This document shows positions 31,528 to 43,020 of a stretch of DNA of 64,000 nucleotides, piece after piece (the stretch's first letter is position 1; the number at the start of each line of letters is the position of its first letter). Position numbers and translations under genes: made by a program. The stretch covers positions 1 through 64,000 of the forward strand of contig NZ_RCWE01000026.1 of NCBI RefSeq assembly GCF_018448925.1. The letters run 5' to 3'. The notes under the pieces were generated by a model, which ran no database searches, was not told the origin of the DNA, and saw nothing but the letters and a program-made list of their open reading frames with translations. This DNA comes from Photorhabdus akhurstii. Lineage in GTDB: Bacteria; Pseudomonadota; Gammaproteobacteria; Enterobacterales; Enterobacteriaceae.

Positions 31528-32655
31528 GTGAAGATTCTGGTTGATGAAAATATGCCTTATGCTGAACAACTATTTCAGCCATTGGGGGATGTGCAAGCTA
31601 TTCCGGGGCGTCCGGTGCCGAAAGGTATACTAGATAATGCGGACGCATTTATGGTTCGCTCGGTGACTAAGATTGATGAAGAACTGCTGAAAGGCAGCAC
31701 GATAAAATTTATCGGTACGGCTACCGCAGGGACTGACCATGTGGATCAGTCGTGGTTATCGCAGGCAGGAATTGGGTTTTCAGCGGCGCCGGGATGTAAT
31801 GCCATTGCTGTGGTTGAATACGTTTTCTCTGCATTAATGTTGCTGGCTGAACGTGATAGTTTTGAGCTTAAAGATAAAGTTGTCGGAATTATTGGTGTCG
31901 GTAATGTCGGCAGTAGACTGGCGGAACGGTTAGCTGTTCTTGGTGTGCGGACACTTTTATGTGATCCACCAAGAGCTGCCAGAGGGGATGTTGGTGACTT
32001 TTGGCCGTTGGAGAAACTGGTTAAAGAGGCAGATATTCTGACATTCCACACGCCATTGAATACATCGGGTCCATATAAAACCCACCATTTAGTGGATGCT
32101 GAATTATTGTCAGCTTTGCCGGATAATCGCATATTGATTAACGCCAGCCGCGGTGAGGTTGTTGATAATCAGGCTCTGCTTGGCGTGTTGGAACATGGCA
32201 AGAAACTTCGTGTTGTTCTGGATGTTTGGGAGCCGGAGCCTGACTTATCCCTGCCATTATTGGAATTAGTTGATATTGGTACACCACATATCGCAGGTTA
32301 TACCCTCGAAGGTAAAGCGCGTGGTACTACACAGGTATTTGAAGCTTACTGCGGATTCCTCGGCCACCCTCGTAAAGTGGCTTTATCTGATCTATTGCCG
32401 GAACCGGATTTCAGCCGGGTTACCCTGCATGGCAATGTGACTCAAAGCACACTGAAGCGGTTGATGCATTTAGTGTATGATGTGCGCCGCGATGATATGC
32501 CATTACGGCAAGTGGCCGGTCAAAAAGGGCAATTTGATTATCTGCGCAAAAACTATTTAGAACGCCGGGAATGGTCATCCCTGACTGTATGTTGTGATAA
32601 CAGAGAGAGTGCTGAATTGTTAGCCGCTCTTGGTTTCAGCACAGAACTGATTTAA
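31528..32655 (+). CDS. pdxB: erythronate-4-phosphate dehydrogenase PdxB
   Basis: Oxidises 4-phosphoerythronate in the DXP-dependent pathway to pyridoxal 5'-phosphate. The 375 residues include an NAD-binding Rossmann motif ([17 protein letters not shown], around 115), the catalytic Arg in [14 protein letters not shown], a Glu in LDVWEPEP and a His in [13 protein letters not shown], then the PdxB-specific C-terminal dimerisation domain. The start is GTG at 31528 after AGGATGGAATTA. It heads the conserved pdxB-usg-truA-dedA-accD-folC order. Confidence 0.97.
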   Translation: MKILVDENMPYAEQLFQPLGDVQAIPGRPVPKGILDNADAFMVRSVTKIDEELLKGSTIKFIGTATAGTDHVDQSWLSQAGIGFSAAPGCNAIAVVEYVFSALMLLAERDSFELKDKVVGIIGVGNVGSRLAERLAVLGVRTLLCDPPRAARGDVGDFWPLEKLVKEADILTFHTPLNTSGPYKTHHLVDAELLSALPDNRILINASRGEVVDNQALLGVLEHGKKLRVVLDVWEPEPDLSLPLLELVDIGTPHIAGYTLEGKARGTTQVFEAYCGFLGHPRKVALSDLLPEPDFSRVTLHGNVTQSTLKRLMHLVYDVRRDDMPLRQVAGQKGQFDYLRKNYLERREWSSLTVCCDNRESAELLAALGFSTELI

Positions 32656-32691
32656 TTCGTGCAGAAATATATCTGCATGTCAGAAATATAG

Positions 32692-33717
32692 ATGGAGAAA
32701 ACCAACATGTCAGAAGGTTGGAATATTGCCCTGTTGGGTGCGACAGGGGCAGTAGGTGAAGCGATATTGGCGTTATTACAAGAGCGTCAGTTTCCCGTTG
32801 GTGAATTGTATCCTCTCGCCAGTGAGCGCAGTGCCGGTGAAAGCCTGCGTTTTAATGGTAAAAATTTTGTTGTTGGTGATGCTGCTGATTTTGACTGGTC
32901 ACAGGTACAACTCGCTTTTTTCGTTGCTGGATTAGAAGCCACAGCACGATATGTTGAAAAAGCGACAGAAGAAGGTTGTCTGGTGATTGATAGCAGTGGG
33001 TTGTTTGCTATGGAACCGGATGTACCTTTAGTTGTTCCGGGTGTTAACCCTCATGCATTGGCGGATTATCGCAACCGTAATATTATCGCTTTGGCGGATA
33101 ATATGACCAGTCAGGTACTGACAGCCATTAAACCGCTGGTGGATGCTGCTGGAATTGCACGTTTGCATTTGACTAATCTGTTCTCTGTTTCTGTTCATGG
33201 CAAAGCGGCGGTTGATGAATTAGCCGGGCAGAGCGCACGTTTACTTAACGGCATCCCACCGGAGCCAGGCCGTTTCAGTAAACAACTGGCATTTAATCTT
33301 TTACCGTTGCCAACAGATGTTGAGGGTTCTGTGAGTGAAGAGCGTCGTCTTGTGGATCAAATACGCAAAGTTTTACAGGATGAGGGATTACCCATTTCAG
33401 TGAGTTGCGTTCAGTCTTCTGTTTTTTATGGTAATGCTCAGGTCGTTCATTTGGAAACCTTGCGTTCGGTCGGAGTGGAAGAAGCTCGAGAAGAATTGGA
33501 GCGGATGGTTGATATTAACGTTGCAGATGAAGGCGATTATCCGACGCCGGTGACAGAAGCATCAGGTAATGATGCGCTGAGTATTGGTTGTCTGCGCCAT
33601 GATTATGGTATGCCGGAAGTATTACAATTCTGGTCTGTGGCCGACAACATCCGATTTGGTGGTGCATTAATGGCTGTTGAGACAGCGGAAAAACTGATTC
33701 AGGAGCAATTTTACTGA
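32692..33717 (+). CDS. usg: Usg, aspartate-semialdehyde dehydrogenase-like protein
   Basis: Looks like aspartate-semialdehyde dehydrogenase but is probably not that enzyme. The NADP-binding motif is present ([17 protein letters not shown]). Where the true enzyme has its catalytic Cys (NCT), this protein has ADNMTSQVL, with Met in place of Cys, as in E. coli Usg. The role is unknown. Start may be ATG 32692 or ATG 32707 ([11 protein letters not shown]); the second matches the E. coli N-terminus better. The stop overlaps the truA start by one base, so the two are coupled. Confidence 0.93.
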   Translation: MEKTNMSEGWNIALLGATGAVGEAILALLQERQFPVGELYPLASERSAGESLRFNGKNFVVGDAADFDWSQVQLAFFVAGLEATARYVEKATEEGCLVIDSSGLFAMEPDVPLVVPGVNPHALADYRNRNIIALADNMTSQVLTAIKPLVDAAGIARLHLTNLFSVSVHGKAAVDELAGQSARLLNGIPPEPGRFSKQLAFNLLPLPTDVEGSVSEERRLVDQIRKVLQDEGLPISVSCVQSSVFYGNAQVVHLETLRSVGVEEAREELERMVDINVADEGDYPTPVTEASGNDALSIGCLRHDYGMPEVLQFWSVADNIRFGGALMAVETAEKLIQEQFY

Positions 33718-34553
33718 TGTTTGGTACAGAACAAACAGAATCTGTGCCAGGTTCAAAAATGAAAATTGCATTGGGCATTGAGTACGATGGCAGCCGATAT
33801 TATGGTTGGCAACGTCAGCAAGAAGTGAAAAGTGTTCAAGGATGCCTTGAAGAAGCATTATCAAAAGTCGCCGATGAACCTGTATCGGTATTTTGTGCTG
33901 GTCGGACCGATGCTGGGGTACATGCAACAGGGCAAGTTGTGCATTTTGAAACGGCTGTTCAGCGCAAGGATGCCGCATGGACAATGGGTGTCAACGTACA
34001 CTTACCGCCGGATATTGCTGTTCGTTGGGTAAAAACCGTGGATGAGAGTTTCCATGCCCGTTTTAGCGCAACTGCCCGGCGATATCGTTACATTATTTTT
34101 AATCATCGTTATCGCCCGGCAGTGTTGGCTAATGGCGTGACTCATTTTCACTATTCATTGGATGAAAAGCGAATGCATCAGGCAGCGCAATGTTTGTTAG
34201 GGGAAAATGATTTTACCTCTTTCCGTGCAGTGCAATGCCAATCTAAAACACCTTGGCGTAATGTGATGCATATTAATGTCAGCCGTTATGGGCATTATGT
34301 CGTTATAGATATTAAAGCCAATGCTTTTGTACATCATATGGTGCGTAATATTGCCGGTAGCCTGATGGAAATTGGTTGTGGGAATCAGGATATTAACTGG
34401 ATGGCCCAGTTGCTTGTTTTAAAAGACCGGACGAAAGCCGCTGCGACGGCAAAAGCGGCAGGGTTGTATTTGGTTGCTGTTGATTATCCGGCGCAATTTG
34501 ATTTGCCTGGCGCTGCTATGGGACCTCTGTTTTTGGCAGATGATCTGATTTAA
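33717..34553 (+). CDS. truA: tRNA pseudouridine(38-40) synthase TruA
   Basis: Isomerises uridines 38-40 of the anticodon stem-loop. The catalytic Asp lies in [14 protein letters not shown] at about residue 62. Other family segments are [21 protein letters not shown] and [19 protein letters not shown]. The 278-residue length is normal. The N-terminal 14 residues are variable. Start ATG shares one base with the usg stop (TGATG). Confidence 0.97.
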   Translation: MFGTEQTESVPGSKMKIALGIEYDGSRYYGWQRQQEVKSVQGCLEEALSKVADEPVSVFCAGRTDAGVHATGQVVHFETAVQRKDAAWTMGVNVHLPPDIAVRWVKTVDESFHARFSATARRYRYIIFNHRYRPAVLANGVTHFHYSLDEKRMHQAAQCLLGENDFTSFRAVQCQSKTPWRNVMHINVSRYGHYVVIDIKANAFVHHMVRNIAGSLMEIGCGNQDINWMAQLLVLKDRTKAAATAKAAGLYLVAVDYPAQFDLPGAAMGPLFLADDLI

Positions 34554-34597
34554 CATTTGTTAGTTGCCGACACGGATGTTTTGGCATAGCGGGGAAT

Positions 34598-35290
34598 ATG
34601 ATGGAATTTCTGACTCATTTTGTTGATTTTGCTAAATTTATTATTGATTTCATTCTCCATATTGACATTCATTTAGCCGAACTGGTCGCACAATATGGTC
34701 ATTGGGTGTATGGCATTCTGTTTCTGATTTTATTTTGTGAAACAGGATTAGTGATTACGCCGTTTCTGCCGGGAGATTCGCTGTTATTTGTCGCCGGTGC
34801 TTTAGCGGCTTTGGACTCAAATGATCTGAATGTACATCTCATGGTGGTATTGATGATTATTGCGGCTGTTATTGGCGATGCTGTGAACTATGCTATTGGC
34901 CGCATCTTTGGCGAAAGGTTATTTACTAATCCAAATTCAAAAATTTTCCGTCGCAGTTATTTAGATAAAACACATGAGTTTTATGAAAAACATGGTGGGA
35001 AGGCAATTATTTTGGCGCGATTTGTACCGATTATCAGAACATTTGCACCATTTGTTGCAGGTATGGGGAAAATGTCTTATCGTCGTTTTGCTGCTTATAA
35101 CGTGATTGGCGCACTAGTTTGGGTTCTGTTATTCACCTATTCTGGTTATATATTCGGTGATATGCCAATGGTACAACAGAATTTGAAACTGTTGATTGTC
35201 GCTATCATCTTTATCTCAATCCTGCCCGGAGTGATTGAAATTTGGCGTCATCGTCGTGCGGTGATGAAGCAGAATAGTGATAACCGGTAA
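34598..35290 (+). CDS. dedA: DedA-family inner membrane protein
   Basis: A 230-residue SNARE-associated/DedA-family membrane protein of the group linked to undecaprenyl-phosphate and lipid translocation. Family marks are [37 protein letters not shown] and [20 protein letters not shown], the last with the conserved R..P..R pattern. About five membrane or re-entrant segments. It is some ten residues longer at the N-terminus than E. coli DedA. Two consecutive ATG codons (34598, 34601) could start it. Lies in the conserved slot between truA and accD. Confidence 0.94.
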   Translation: MMEFLTHFVDFAKFIIDFILHIDIHLAELVAQYGHWVYGILFLILFCETGLVITPFLPGDSLLFVAGALAALDSNDLNVHLMVVLMIIAAVIGDAVNYAIGRIFGERLFTNPNSKIFRRSYLDKTHEFYEKHGGKAIILARFVPIIRTFAPFVAGMGKMSYRRFAAYNVIGALVWVLLFTYSGYIFGDMPMVQQNLKLLIVAIIFISILPGVIEIWRHRRAVMKQNSDNR

Positions 35291-35393
35291 CAGGTTTGAG
35301 CAGTTTTTTATCCACACTGTAATAGCATTGTGGTTTAATGGCACACAAATAACAAAACTGGCATAAGCCAGATTCAGACGGAAAGATCATTCA

Positions 35394-36338
35394 ATGAGCT
35401 GGATTGAAAAAATTCTTAATAAAAGCAACATTACCCAAACTCGTAAAGCGAACATCCCAGAAGGGGTTTGGACTAAATGTGATAGTTGCAGTCAGGTGCT
35501 CTACCGTGCTGAGTTAGAGCGCAATCTTGAGGTTTGCCCTAAATGTGATCATCACATGCGTATTTCGGCGCGTACCCGATTGGCTACATTCCTTGATGAA
35601 GGAGCAACGACGGAATTAGGGGGGGAATTAGAGCCAAAAGATATTCTTAAATTCCGCGATTCCAAAAAGTATAAAGATCGTATATCAGCGGCGCAGAAAC
35701 AAACCCAAGAGAAAGATGCCCTGATCGTGATGAAAGGCACTCTGAGTGGGATGCCAGTTGTTGCTGCTGCTTTTGAATTTGCATTTATGGGCGGTTCTAT
35801 GGCTTCGGTTGTTGGAGCCCGTTTTGTCCGTGCCGTAGAACAAGCGTTGGCAGACAATTGTCCTCTGATTTGTTTTTCTGCCAGTGGCGGCGCTCGTATG
35901 CAAGAGGCATTGATGTCATTGATGCAGATGGCGAAAACTAGTGCTGCTTTAGCAAAAATGCAAGAACGTGGTTTGCCTTATATTTCTGTCATGACCGATC
36001 CGACAATGGGCGGTGTTTCAGCAAGTCTGGCGATGTTGGGTGATATCAATATTGCTGAACCAAAGGCATTGATTGGTTTTGCCGGGCCACGAGTTATTGA
36101 GCAGACGGTTCGTGAAAAATTACCGTCCGGTTTCCAGCGTAGTGAGTTTTTGCTGGAAAAGGGAGCGATTGACATGATTGTTCGTCGTCCTGAAATGCGT
36201 GACACACTTGCCAGTTTACTTTCTAAACTCACTCATCAGTCACAGCCAGGTACTAAGCCAATTGTTGCTGAATTTGTGGTAGAACCCGCTGATGTCGAGG
36301 CGGATATTCAAATAAACACCAATAAAGAAGATGTCTGA
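35394..36338 (+). CDS. accD: acetyl-CoA carboxylase carboxyltransferase subunit beta AccD
   Basis: Transfers the carboxyl group from carboxybiotin to acetyl-CoA together with AccA, giving malonyl-CoA for fatty-acid (and here polyketide-type) synthesis. The 314 residues carry an N-terminal four-cysteine zinc finger (Cys29, 32, 48, 51). The crotonase-fold core includes [43 protein letters not shown] and [16 protein letters not shown]. The end overlaps folC by 8 bases. Confidence 0.98.
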   Translation: MSWIEKILNKSNITQTRKANIPEGVWTKCDSCSQVLYRAELERNLEVCPKCDHHMRISARTRLATFLDEGATTELGGELEPKDILKFRDSKKYKDRISAAQKQTQEKDALIVMKGTLSGMPVVAAAFEFAFMGGSMASVVGARFVRAVEQALADNCPLICFSASGGARMQEALMSLMQMAKTSAALAKMQERGLPYISVMTDPTMGGVSASLAMLGDINIAEPKALIGFAGPRVIEQTVREKLPSGFQRSEFLLEKGAIDMIVRRPEMRDTLASLLSKLTHQSQPGTKPIVAEFVVEPADVEADIQINTNKEDV

Positions 36339-37629
36339 CACTTTACAAATTCCTCAAGCCACGTCGCCATTGATGACGTGGCTTTCCTATCTTGGGAACC
36401 TGCACGCTAAGGCCATTGATATGGGGCTTGAGCGTGTGGGGAAGCTTGCCCAAACGTTAGAATTGGTTAATCCTGCGCCTAAGGTGATAACTGTATCCGG
36501 GACTAATGGCAAAGGAACCACCTGTTGCACGATAGAATCTATTTTGTTGGCGTCCGGGCTGAGAGTGGGTGTTTACAGCTCTCCGCATCTTGTACGTTAT
36601 ACCGAAAGAGTGCGTATTCAGGGGAAAGAGTTACCTGAACAGGAATTCTGCCGTGTATTTGCGGATATTGAATCTCGTCGCGGCGATATTTCACTAACTT
36701 ATTTTGAATATGGCACATTGGCGGCTTTGCAACTGTTTAAACAAGCTTGTCTGGATGTGGTCATCTTAGAAGTAGGCTTAGGTGGGCGGTTGGATGCGAC
36801 AAATATTGTAGATGCCGATATTGCCGCTATTACCAGCATTGCAATTGATCATATTGATTGGTTGGGGTCGGACCGCGAGCATATTGGCCGTGAGAAGGCG
36901 GGGATTTTCCGTAAAGATCATTTTGCCGTAGTGGGTGAGCCGGATATGCCATCTTCTGTCGCGGAAGTTGCGGACGAATTAAGCGCCAAGCTGTTCCGTT
37001 GTGGCGTTGATTGGCGTTTCTCTCAACAGGATAAAAACTGGCGCTGGCAATCTGATGATAGGCTATTTAGCAATCTACCTTTGCCAAATATTCCTCTGAT
37101 GAATGCTGCAACGGCAATGGGAGTTGTTTGTTGCCTGCTACGACAAGATGATAAAGTCAGCCGGGCTATTAATGAGAGCGCCATCCATCAAGGGTTGCAA
37201 AATGCACAGTTGCCGGGGCGTTTTCAGGTAGTTCGTGAAAATCCACTGTTGATCTTGGACGTGGCGCATAATCCCCATGCGGCGGCTTATCTGGTACAGA
37301 AACTGGCTCAATTGCCTCGTCAACCGGGTAGCAAAATCCTTGGTGTCGTGGGTATGTTAGGTGATAAAGATATTGCCGGTACACTGACTTGCCTGTCACA
37401 GCAAATAAATGAGTGGTATTGCGCTCCGTTGACTGAATTTCGTGGTGCCGATGCACAGACATTGGCGCAGTATCTTGAACAGCCACGGCTATTTACTGAT
37501 GTGGAAAGTGCCTGGCATCAGGCGATGGCTGATGCTGATGAGCAAGATATTGTTGTCGTTTGTGGTTCATTCCACACAGTAGCGCATGTCATGGAGGCTC
37601 TGGACAGGGAGAAAGGAAGTGGCAAGTAG
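36331..37629 (+). CDS. folC: bifunctional folylpolyglutamate/dihydrofolate synthase FolC
   Basis: Adds glutamate to dihydropteroate (making dihydrofolate) and to folates. The 432 residues carry the ATP-binding loop [16 protein letters not shown] (around 57-64), the [16 protein letters not shown] segment and the C-terminal [13 protein letters not shown] region. It overlaps accD at its start and dedD at its end, so accD-folC-dedD is translationally coupled. Confidence 0.97.
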   Translation: MSDTLQIPQATSPLMTWLSYLGNLHAKAIDMGLERVGKLAQTLELVNPAPKVITVSGTNGKGTTCCTIESILLASGLRVGVYSSPHLVRYTERVRIQGKELPEQEFCRVFADIESRRGDISLTYFEYGTLAALQLFKQACLDVVILEVGLGGRLDATNIVDADIAAITSIAIDHIDWLGSDREHIGREKAGIFRKDHFAVVGEPDMPSSVAEVADELSAKLFRCGVDWRFSQQDKNWRWQSDDRLFSNLPLPNIPLMNAATAMGVVCCLLRQDDKVSRAINESAIHQGLQNAQLPGRFQVVRENPLLILDVAHNPHAAAYLVQKLAQLPRQPGSKILGVVGMLGDKDIAGTLTCLSQQINEWYCAPLTEFRGADAQTLAQYLEQPRLFTDVESAWHQAMADADEQDIVVVCGSFHTVAHVMEALDREKGSGK

Positions 37630-38302
37630 ATTTCAGAATCGTTTGGTTGGAACAATTGTCTTGGTAGCATTGGGTGTCATTGTGCTGCCTGCGTTGCTAG
37701 ACGGCAACAAGAAATATAACGAAGATAAATTTGCATCAATTCCCCTGGTTCCAAAGCCAGGGGACGAGCAGGAAATTGAATCTATACCTCCTCTTAATCC
37801 ACCAATATTATCAGTGCCTCTGGAAGATGAGACAGAGGCATTGCAGCCAGAAACACTGGAGCAGCCGGAAATTCCATCGGTTACTATTCCTCAACCCACG
37901 CCGATAGTCCCTCCTGCTGTTCAGCCAGAAGTGAAGCCTCAACCACAGATTAAGTTTGAACCAAAACCAGAGACTAAGCCGCCAGCCCCGGCGCTTAAAC
38001 CTAAACCAGACATTAAGCCAGAGCTGAAACCTGAAGTTAAACCGGTTGAAACCGCCCCGCAAGGGCAGGCTTATATCGTACAACTGGGTGCTTTAAAAAA
38101 TGCCGGAAAGGTAGATGAAATTGTTGCCAGACTACGTTTGTCTGGTTATCAGGTTTATACGGTTCCTTCATCTCCGGTTCAGGGTCAATTAACCAGAATA
38201 TATGTTGGTCCGAATGCCTCTAAGCAACAACTTGACTCGGCATTATCAGAATTGAAAAGTTTGACTGGATTACAAGGGCAGGTAAGGAGTTACCGGCCGT
38301 AA
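37619..38302 (+). CDS. dedD: cell-division SPOR-domain protein DedD
   Basis: A bitopic inner-membrane protein that localises to the septum. Order: short cytosolic N-terminus, one membrane segment (GTIVLVALGVIVLPALL, about residues 9-25), a long periplasmic linker rich in Pro, Glu and Lys with PKP/KPE repeats (about 80-150), and a C-terminal SPOR domain (AYIVQLGALKNAGKVDEIVARLRLSGYQVYTV) that binds denuded glycan. I start it at GTG 37619, inside the folC end, which gives the family N-terminus [11 protein letters not shown]. The upstream ATG at 37586 adds 11 unrelated residues. A GAAAGGA lies just before the GTG. Confidence 0.94.
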   Translation: MASRFQNRLVGTIVLVALGVIVLPALLDGNKKYNEDKFASIPLVPKPGDEQEIESIPPLNPPILSVPLEDETEALQPETLEQPEIPSVTIPQPTPIVPPAVQPEVKPQPQIKFEPKPETKPPAPALKPKPDIKPELKPEVKPVETAPQGQAYIVQLGALKNAGKVDEIVARLRLSGYQVYTVPSSPVQGQLTRIYVGPNASKQQLDSALSELKSLTGLQGQVRSYRP

Positions 38303-38478
38303 TGGTTATAGATTGTAATAGTTACAAACTGTAATAAAAGTGAGTGATGCCTATGTGAAGAATAGGGCAACTATCATGAAGAAGTAAGTGTTCATGAAGA
38401 AGTAAATCTTAAGTGATTGCGGTGATGATTATTCAAATTCGCCGCCCAATTATTTTCTGTGGGATAGGAAATCTTGCT

Positions 38479-38494
38479 ACGCAAACGTTTTCGT
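38479..38494 (+). promoter_or_regulatory. PurR operator upstream of cvpA-purF
   Basis: ACGCAAACGTTTTCGT fits the 16-base PurR box (ANGCAANCGNTTNCNT) at every fixed position. It lies 57 bases before cvpA, as in E. coli, where the purine-liganded repressor controls the cvpA-purF-ubiX operon. Confidence 0.93.
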
Positions 38495-38550
38495 TTTCTG
38501 TTAGAATGCACTTGAAACGGATGCCGAGGTGTCTATTTTGGAATTAAAAC

Positions 38551-39057
38551 ATGGTTTGGATTGATTACGTTATTATCGCCATTATTGGCTTCTCGGCATT
38601 AGTTAGCCTGATTCGTGGGTTTATTCGTGAGGCATTATCGCTGGTTACTTGGGGATGTGCTTTCTTTGTGGCAAGCCATTTTTATACTTACTTAGCGGTC
38701 TATTTCACCCGTTTTGAAGATGAATTGGTGCGTAACGGGATCGCTATTGCGTTGCTGTTTATTGCTACTTTGATTGTCGGTTCTATGGTGAACTATGTGA
38801 TAGGTTCTCTTGTGCAACGGACTGGATTGTCAGGTACTGATCGAGTACTGGGGGTCTGCTTTGGGGCATTGCGTGGTGTACTGATTGTCGCGGCTATTCT
38901 GTTTTTTCTGGATACATTTACACCATTGGCTCGAAGTGAAGATTGGAAACAGTCACAATTGATCCCACAGTTCAGTCATATCATTAGGTGGTTCTTTGAC
39001 TACCTGCAAAATGCGTCAAGTTTCTTGCCGGAGAAATATACCTCTCCGTTTGGCTGA
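38551..39057 (+). CDS. cvpA: CvpA family membrane protein
   Basis: A 168-residue inner-membrane protein with four hydrophobic segments ([20 protein letters not shown] at the N-terminus; the Gly-Arg-rich [25 protein letters not shown] in the middle). In E. coli it is required for colicin V production and contributes to envelope stress tolerance; the mechanism is unsettled. First gene of the PurR-controlled operon; purF starts 15 bases after its stop. Confidence 0.96.
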   Translation: MVWIDYVIIAIIGFSALVSLIRGFIREALSLVTWGCAFFVASHFYTYLAVYFTRFEDELVRNGIAIALLFIATLIVGSMVNYVIGSLVQRTGLSGTDRVLGVCFGALRGVLIVAAILFFLDTFTPLARSEDWKQSQLIPQFSHIIRWFFDYLQNASSFLPEKYTSPFG

Positions 39058-39071
39058 TGAGGAAAAACTAC

Positions 39072-40589
39072 ATGTGCGGTATTGTTGGTATCGTCGGTTT
39101 TACACCGGTTAACCAGTCGATTTATGATGCGTTGACGGTGCTTCAGCACCGTGGGCAAGATGCTGCGGGCATTGCCACTATTGATGGTAACAATGGGTTT
39201 CGTTTACGCAAGGCCAATGGCTTAGTGAGAGACGTGTTTGAAGCCCGGCATATGCTGCGTTTACAGGGAACAATTGGGATTGGTCATGTTCGCTACCCGA
39301 CAGCGGGCAGTTCCAGTGCATCGGAAGCTCAACCGTTTTATGTGAATTCTCCATTTGGTATTACACTGACACACAATGGTAATTTGACAAATGCTCATGA
39401 GTTGAAGAAAAAGCTGTTTGAGAATGCCCGTCGTCATGTGAATACCACGTCAGATTCTGAGATTTTGCTTAATGTTTTTGCTAGTGAACTGGATTGCTTC
39501 CAGCATTATCCATTGGAGCCTGATAATATTTTTGCGGCGGTAGCGGCACTGCATAAACAGGTGAGTGGCGCTTATGCCTGCATTGCGATGATTATTGGTC
39601 ATGGATTAGTGGCTTTCCGTGATCCGCATGGTATTCGTCCGTTGGTTTTAGGCAAGCGTACTTTGGATGATGGCCGTAATGAGTATATGGTCGCTTCTGA
39701 AAGCGTTGCATTGGATACGCTAGGCTTTGAATTCCTGCGGGATGTTGCTTCAGGTGAAGCAGTTTATATTACTGAACAAGGTCAGCTATTTACTCGTCAA
39801 TGTGCTGAAAATCCTTCTCTGACTCCTTGTTTATTCGAATTTGTCTATTTGGCTCGTCCAGACTCCTTTATTGATAAAATTTCGGTTTATAACTCCCGTA
39901 TACGGATGGGACATAAACTGGGGGCGAAAATTGCCCGTGAATGGGAAGATTTGCATATTGATGTGGTGATTCCAATCCCCGAAACATCTTGTGATGTCGC
40001 GCTAGAAATTGCCCGCATACTCGGTAAACCCTATCGTCAGGGATTTGTGAAAAACCGTTATGTTGGCCGAACATTTATCATGCCTGGGCAACAGGAACGC
40101 CGGAAATCAGTCCGCCGTAAACTGAATGCCAATCGCGCGGAATTCCGTGATAAGAATGTGCTATTGGTGGATGATTCTATTGTGCGTGGTACAACGTCAG
40201 AACAGATTGTTGATATGGCTCGTGAAGCGGGCGCGAAGAGAGTTTATCTTGCTTCGGCAGCACCGGAAGTGCGTTTCCCGAATGTCTATGGTATTGATAT
40301 GCCCAATGCAAATGAACTGATTGCTCATGGGCGTGAAGTGGATGAAATTCGTCAACTTATTGGTGCAGATGCATTGATATTTCAGGATTTAACCGATCTG
40401 ATCGACGCTGTTCGTGAAGAGAACCCGGATGTTGATGGGTTTGAGTGTTCAGTATTCAATGGTGTTTATGTTACCAAAGACGTCGACCAGACTTATCTCT
40501 ATTATCTGGAGAATCTGCGTAAAGATGATGAAGTAAAACTGAATAATCAGAATGAAATCGAAAACCTGGATATCTATAATGAAGGTTGA
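39072..40589 (+). CDS. purF: amidophosphoribosyltransferase PurF
   Basis: Commits PRPP to purine synthesis by displacing pyrophosphate with ammonia from glutamine. I start at ATG 39072 because Cys must be residue 2 (MCGIVGIVG), to become the N-terminal glutaminase nucleophile after Met removal. The upstream ATG at 39057 adds five residues that would block this. The N-terminal Ntn glutaminase domain is followed by the phosphoribosyltransferase domain with the PRPP loop [14 protein letters not shown]. The 505-residue length is normal. Confidence 0.98.
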   Translation: MCGIVGIVGFTPVNQSIYDALTVLQHRGQDAAGIATIDGNNGFRLRKANGLVRDVFEARHMLRLQGTIGIGHVRYPTAGSSSASEAQPFYVNSPFGITLTHNGNLTNAHELKKKLFENARRHVNTTSDSEILLNVFASELDCFQHYPLEPDNIFAAVAALHKQVSGAYACIAMIIGHGLVAFRDPHGIRPLVLGKRTLDDGRNEYMVASESVALDTLGFEFLRDVASGEAVYITEQGQLFTRQCAENPSLTPCLFEFVYLARPDSFIDKISVYNSRIRMGHKLGAKIAREWEDLHIDVVIPIPETSCDVALEIARILGKPYRQGFVKNRYVGRTFIMPGQQERRKSVRRKLNANRAEFRDKNVLLVDDSIVRGTTSEQIVDMAREAGAKRVYLASAAPEVRFPNVYGIDMPNANELIAHGREVDEIRQLIGADALIFQDLTDLIDAVREENPDVDGFECSVFNGVYVTKDVDQTYLYYLENLRKDDEVKLNNQNEIENLDIYNEG

Positions 40590-40634
40590 TGGCCTTCGGG
40601 TTTAAATAGCTGTTCGGTGTTTGATGAGGAAAAA

Positions 40635-41219
40635 ATGAAAAGATTGATAGTAGGGCTTACAGGAGCAAGCGGGGCTATTTATGGCGTAAGGCTACTGCAA
40701 GTTTTACAACCAGTTGAAGGAATAGAGACACATCTGGTTATCAGTCGTTCCGCCCGCCAGACACTGGCGCTTGAAACAGATTATAGTTTACGAGATGTGC
40801 AGGCGCTGGCTGATGTTGTATATGACAACAGAGATATTGCCGCTGCCATCTCTTCAGGTTCATTCAAAACTTCGGGCATGGTCATTCTGCCATGCTCAAT
40901 AAAAACCCTTTCAGGTATTGTTCACAGCTATACTGATGGATTAGTGACCAGAGCGGCAGATGTTGTATTAAAAGAAAGTCGTAAGTTAGTGCTTGGGGTG
41001 AGAGAGACGCCGTTGCATTTGGGGCATCTCAGGCTGATGACTCAAGCGGCAGAAATTGGCGCGGTGATTATGCCGCCTGTGCCTGCATTTTATCATCAGC
41101 CTCAACAGATTCAGGATATTATTGACCAGACAGTTAACCGAGTGCTTGATCAGTTTGATATCGAGTTGCCTCATGATCTATTTACCCGCTGGCAAGGGGC
41201 TAAAAGCGTTGAGATTTAG
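40635..41219 (+). CDS. ubiX: flavin prenyltransferase UbiX
   Basis: Prenylates FMN to make the cofactor of the decarboxylase UbiD in ubiquinone synthesis. The flavin-binding segment [15 protein letters not shown] is at the N-terminus, with SSGSFKT and [19 protein letters not shown] further on. About 194 residues. ATG 40635 ([13 protein letters not shown]) is the family start, after TGAGGAAAAA; an earlier ATG at 40617 is unlikely. Last gene of the purine operon. It overlaps the convergent yfcH by 20 bases. Confidence 0.96.
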   Translation: MKRLIVGLTGASGAIYGVRLLQVLQPVEGIETHLVISRSARQTLALETDYSLRDVQALADVVYDNRDIAAAISSGSFKTSGMVILPCSIKTLSGIVHSYTDGLVTRAADVVLKESRKLVLGVRETPLHLGHLRLMTQAAEIGAVIMPPVPAFYHQPQQIQDIIDQTVNRVLDQFDIELPHDLFTRWQGAKSVEI

Positions 41220-42114
41220 CATTTAGCAGGTCTTCAAATGCCTCTTTTAGCTGAAAATAGCGGAAGCCAAAACCTGCTTGTTCCAAGTTATGCGGTATGG
41301 CCTGTTGCCCGCCTAGTACCAGCGCTGAAGCTTCTCCCATCAGTAATTTCAGCACAAAAGCAGGTATTCGAATAATGGCAGGGCGATGCAATACTTCTCC
41401 CAGTGTTGCAGCAAATTGATCATTATGTACTGGATAAGGGGCGGTCATATTAAAAGGACCGCTCAAATCAGGCGTCATTAACAGGTAATAGATGCCATTC
41501 ACCATATCGTCAATATGAATCCAGGGCAGATACTGTTTCCCGCTCCCCATAGGGCCGCCAAGCCCAAGACGGAACAGGGGAAGCATTTTTTTCAGTGCTC
41601 CGCCGTTTTTTGCCAGTACAACACCAGTACGTAAAAGACAAACCCGAGTTTTATCACTGGCTGCCTGTAATGCAAGTTGTTCCCACTGCTTACATAGCTG
41701 ATGAGTAAATTCATCATGAGGCGGCTCATGCTCTGTGACAACTGTTTGATTCTGATCCCCGTAATAGCCTACCGCAGAGCCGGAAATAAAGACTTCCGGT
41801 GGTGTCTGGCTGGCATTAATCAGCTTGCTGAGTTGCTCTGTTAATGTCCAGCGACTTTGGCACAGCTTCTCTTTTTGCGTTGAAGTCCATAGCTTGTTTG
41901 CTATGGGTTCGCCAGCAAGATTGATTACGGCATTAAAATCGTTGAGATCGGTTTTATCTTTCAGGCTGGTCCAGCATTCAGCTTGATTGCTGAATAGAGA
42001 ATAAACTTTTTGAGGTGAGCGGCTTAGAATAGTAATGGAATGGGATAGAGAAAGAAGTTGGCAAACCAGACGGCTACCAATCAAACCTGTTCCGCCAGTG
42101 ATTAAAATACGCAT
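41200..42114 (-). CDS. yfcH: YfcH, TIGR01777-type NAD-dependent epimerase-like protein
   Basis: A short-chain dehydrogenase-like protein of about 304 residues with an N-terminal NAD(P)-binding motif ([20 protein letters not shown]), [14 protein letters not shown], a GYYGD segment in the active-site region and a C-terminal DUF1731-type tail ([35 protein letters not shown]). Substrate unknown. I prefer ATG 42114 over ATG 42120. Overlaps ubiX tail to tail. E. coli has the hisJQMP/argT transport genes between ubiX and yfcH; they are absent here. Confidence 0.92.
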   Translation of the reverse strand: MRILITGGTGLIGSRLVCQLLSLSHSITILSRSPQKVYSLFSNQAECWTSLKDKTDLNDFNAVINLAGEPIANKLWTSTQKEKLCQSRWTLTEQLSKLINASQTPPEVFISGSAVGYYGDQNQTVVTEHEPPHDEFTHQLCKQWEQLALQAASDKTRVCLLRTGVVLAKNGGALKKMLPLFRLGLGGPMGSGKQYLPWIHIDDMVNGIYYLLMTPDLSGPFNMTAPYPVHNDQFAATLGEVLHRPAIIRIPAFVLKLLMGEASALVLGGQQAIPHNLEQAGFGFRYFQLKEAFEDLLNAKSQRF

Positions 42115-42268
42115 AACCACTCCTATAACCTAAATTGTTGATATAAGAACTGTTGTTGATATAAAAACTATAGCATATAGCAGAGATATAAGGACTGGTG
42201 GTTAAAGATATAGCTATCTGTCAGCCTGATCAAGTTTTGCGGGGAAATAGTTACCCCGCAGACAGGTA

Positions 42269-42889
42269 TTAGGCTTTGCTATAGGTAATTTGAGTGGCGG
42301 GGCGTTGGCTGATAACGTCAAACCATTTTTTCACTGACGGATAATCGTTCAGATCAATATTCTGACGTTCATAGGCACGAACCCACGGATAAGTTGAGAT
42401 ATCAGCAATACTGTATTCCTGACCGCCCAGATAGGGTGTTTTTTCCAATTGGGTATTCAGGACTTGATACAAGCGCTTTGTCTCTTCCTGATAACGATTA
42501 ATCGCGTAAGGGACTTTCTCCGGCGCGAAGTGACTAAAATGGTGATTTTGTCCTAGCATTGGGCCAAAGCCGCCGACCTGCCAAAACAGCCATTGCAGGC
42601 TTTGAATACGCTCACGTATGTCTTTGCTGAGTAACTTACCCGTTTTTTCTGCCAGATAAGTAAGAATGGCGCCAGATTCGAAAATGGCGATAGGTTTACC
42701 CCCATCGACTGGTTGCTGATCAACGATGGCGGGAATCTTATTATTCGGCGAAATGGCAAGAAATTCAGGTTTGAATTGATCTCCGGCGCCAATATCAATT
42801 CGGTGAATATGATAGGGAAGACCCGCTTCTTCCAGGAAGAGGGTGATTTTATGGCCGTTTGGCGTTGGAGCATAATACAGATCGATCAT
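42269..42889 (-). CDS. yfcG: GST-like disulfide-bond oxidoreductase YfcG
   Basis: A 206-residue glutathione-S-transferase-fold protein close to E. coli YfcG, which has glutathione-dependent disulfide reductase activity. The N-terminal thioredoxin-like part is MIDLYYAPTPNGHKITLFLEEAGLPY, with Thr-Pro-Asn in the active-site loop. NNKIPAIVD and FESGAILTYLAEKTG follow, then the all-helical C-terminal domain. I start at ATG 42889, preceded by TGGAGG; the frame stays open far upstream into the IS end, but that part is not coding. Confidence 0.95.
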   Translation of the reverse strand: MIDLYYAPTPNGHKITLFLEEAGLPYHIHRIDIGAGDQFKPEFLAISPNNKIPAIVDQQPVDGGKPIAIFESGAILTYLAEKTGKLLSKDIRERIQSLQWLFWQVGGFGPMLGQNHHFSHFAPEKVPYAINRYQEETKRLYQVLNTQLEKTPYLGGQEYSIADISTYPWVRAYERQNIDLNDYPSVKKWFDVISQRPATQITYSKA

Positions 42890-42964
42890 GGAACCTCCAG
42901 TGGAACACGTAATTGCGTCACACATTACCATTAATTTATGCAGCGTGTAAGGTATGTTGATATC

Positions 42965-43020
42965 CTTCCTAGCGTGACTGCTTCCCGCCCTGTCGGGCGA
43001 GGCTTCCCACTTCCTAGGCC
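42965..43020 (-). ncRNA. candidate omega/reRNA region at the tnpB 3' end
   Basis: TnpB nucleases of IS200/IS605 elements work with an RNA transcribed from the 3' end of tnpB into the element's end. Here the tnpB stop is followed at once by GGAAGTGGGAAGCC, a hairpin (CTCGCCCGACAGGGCGGG) and GCAGTCACGC, structured sequence in the expected place. Placement is by family knowledge; the 5' end probably lies inside tnpB and the guide would be the DNA flanking the element towards yfcG. Confidence 0.5.
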
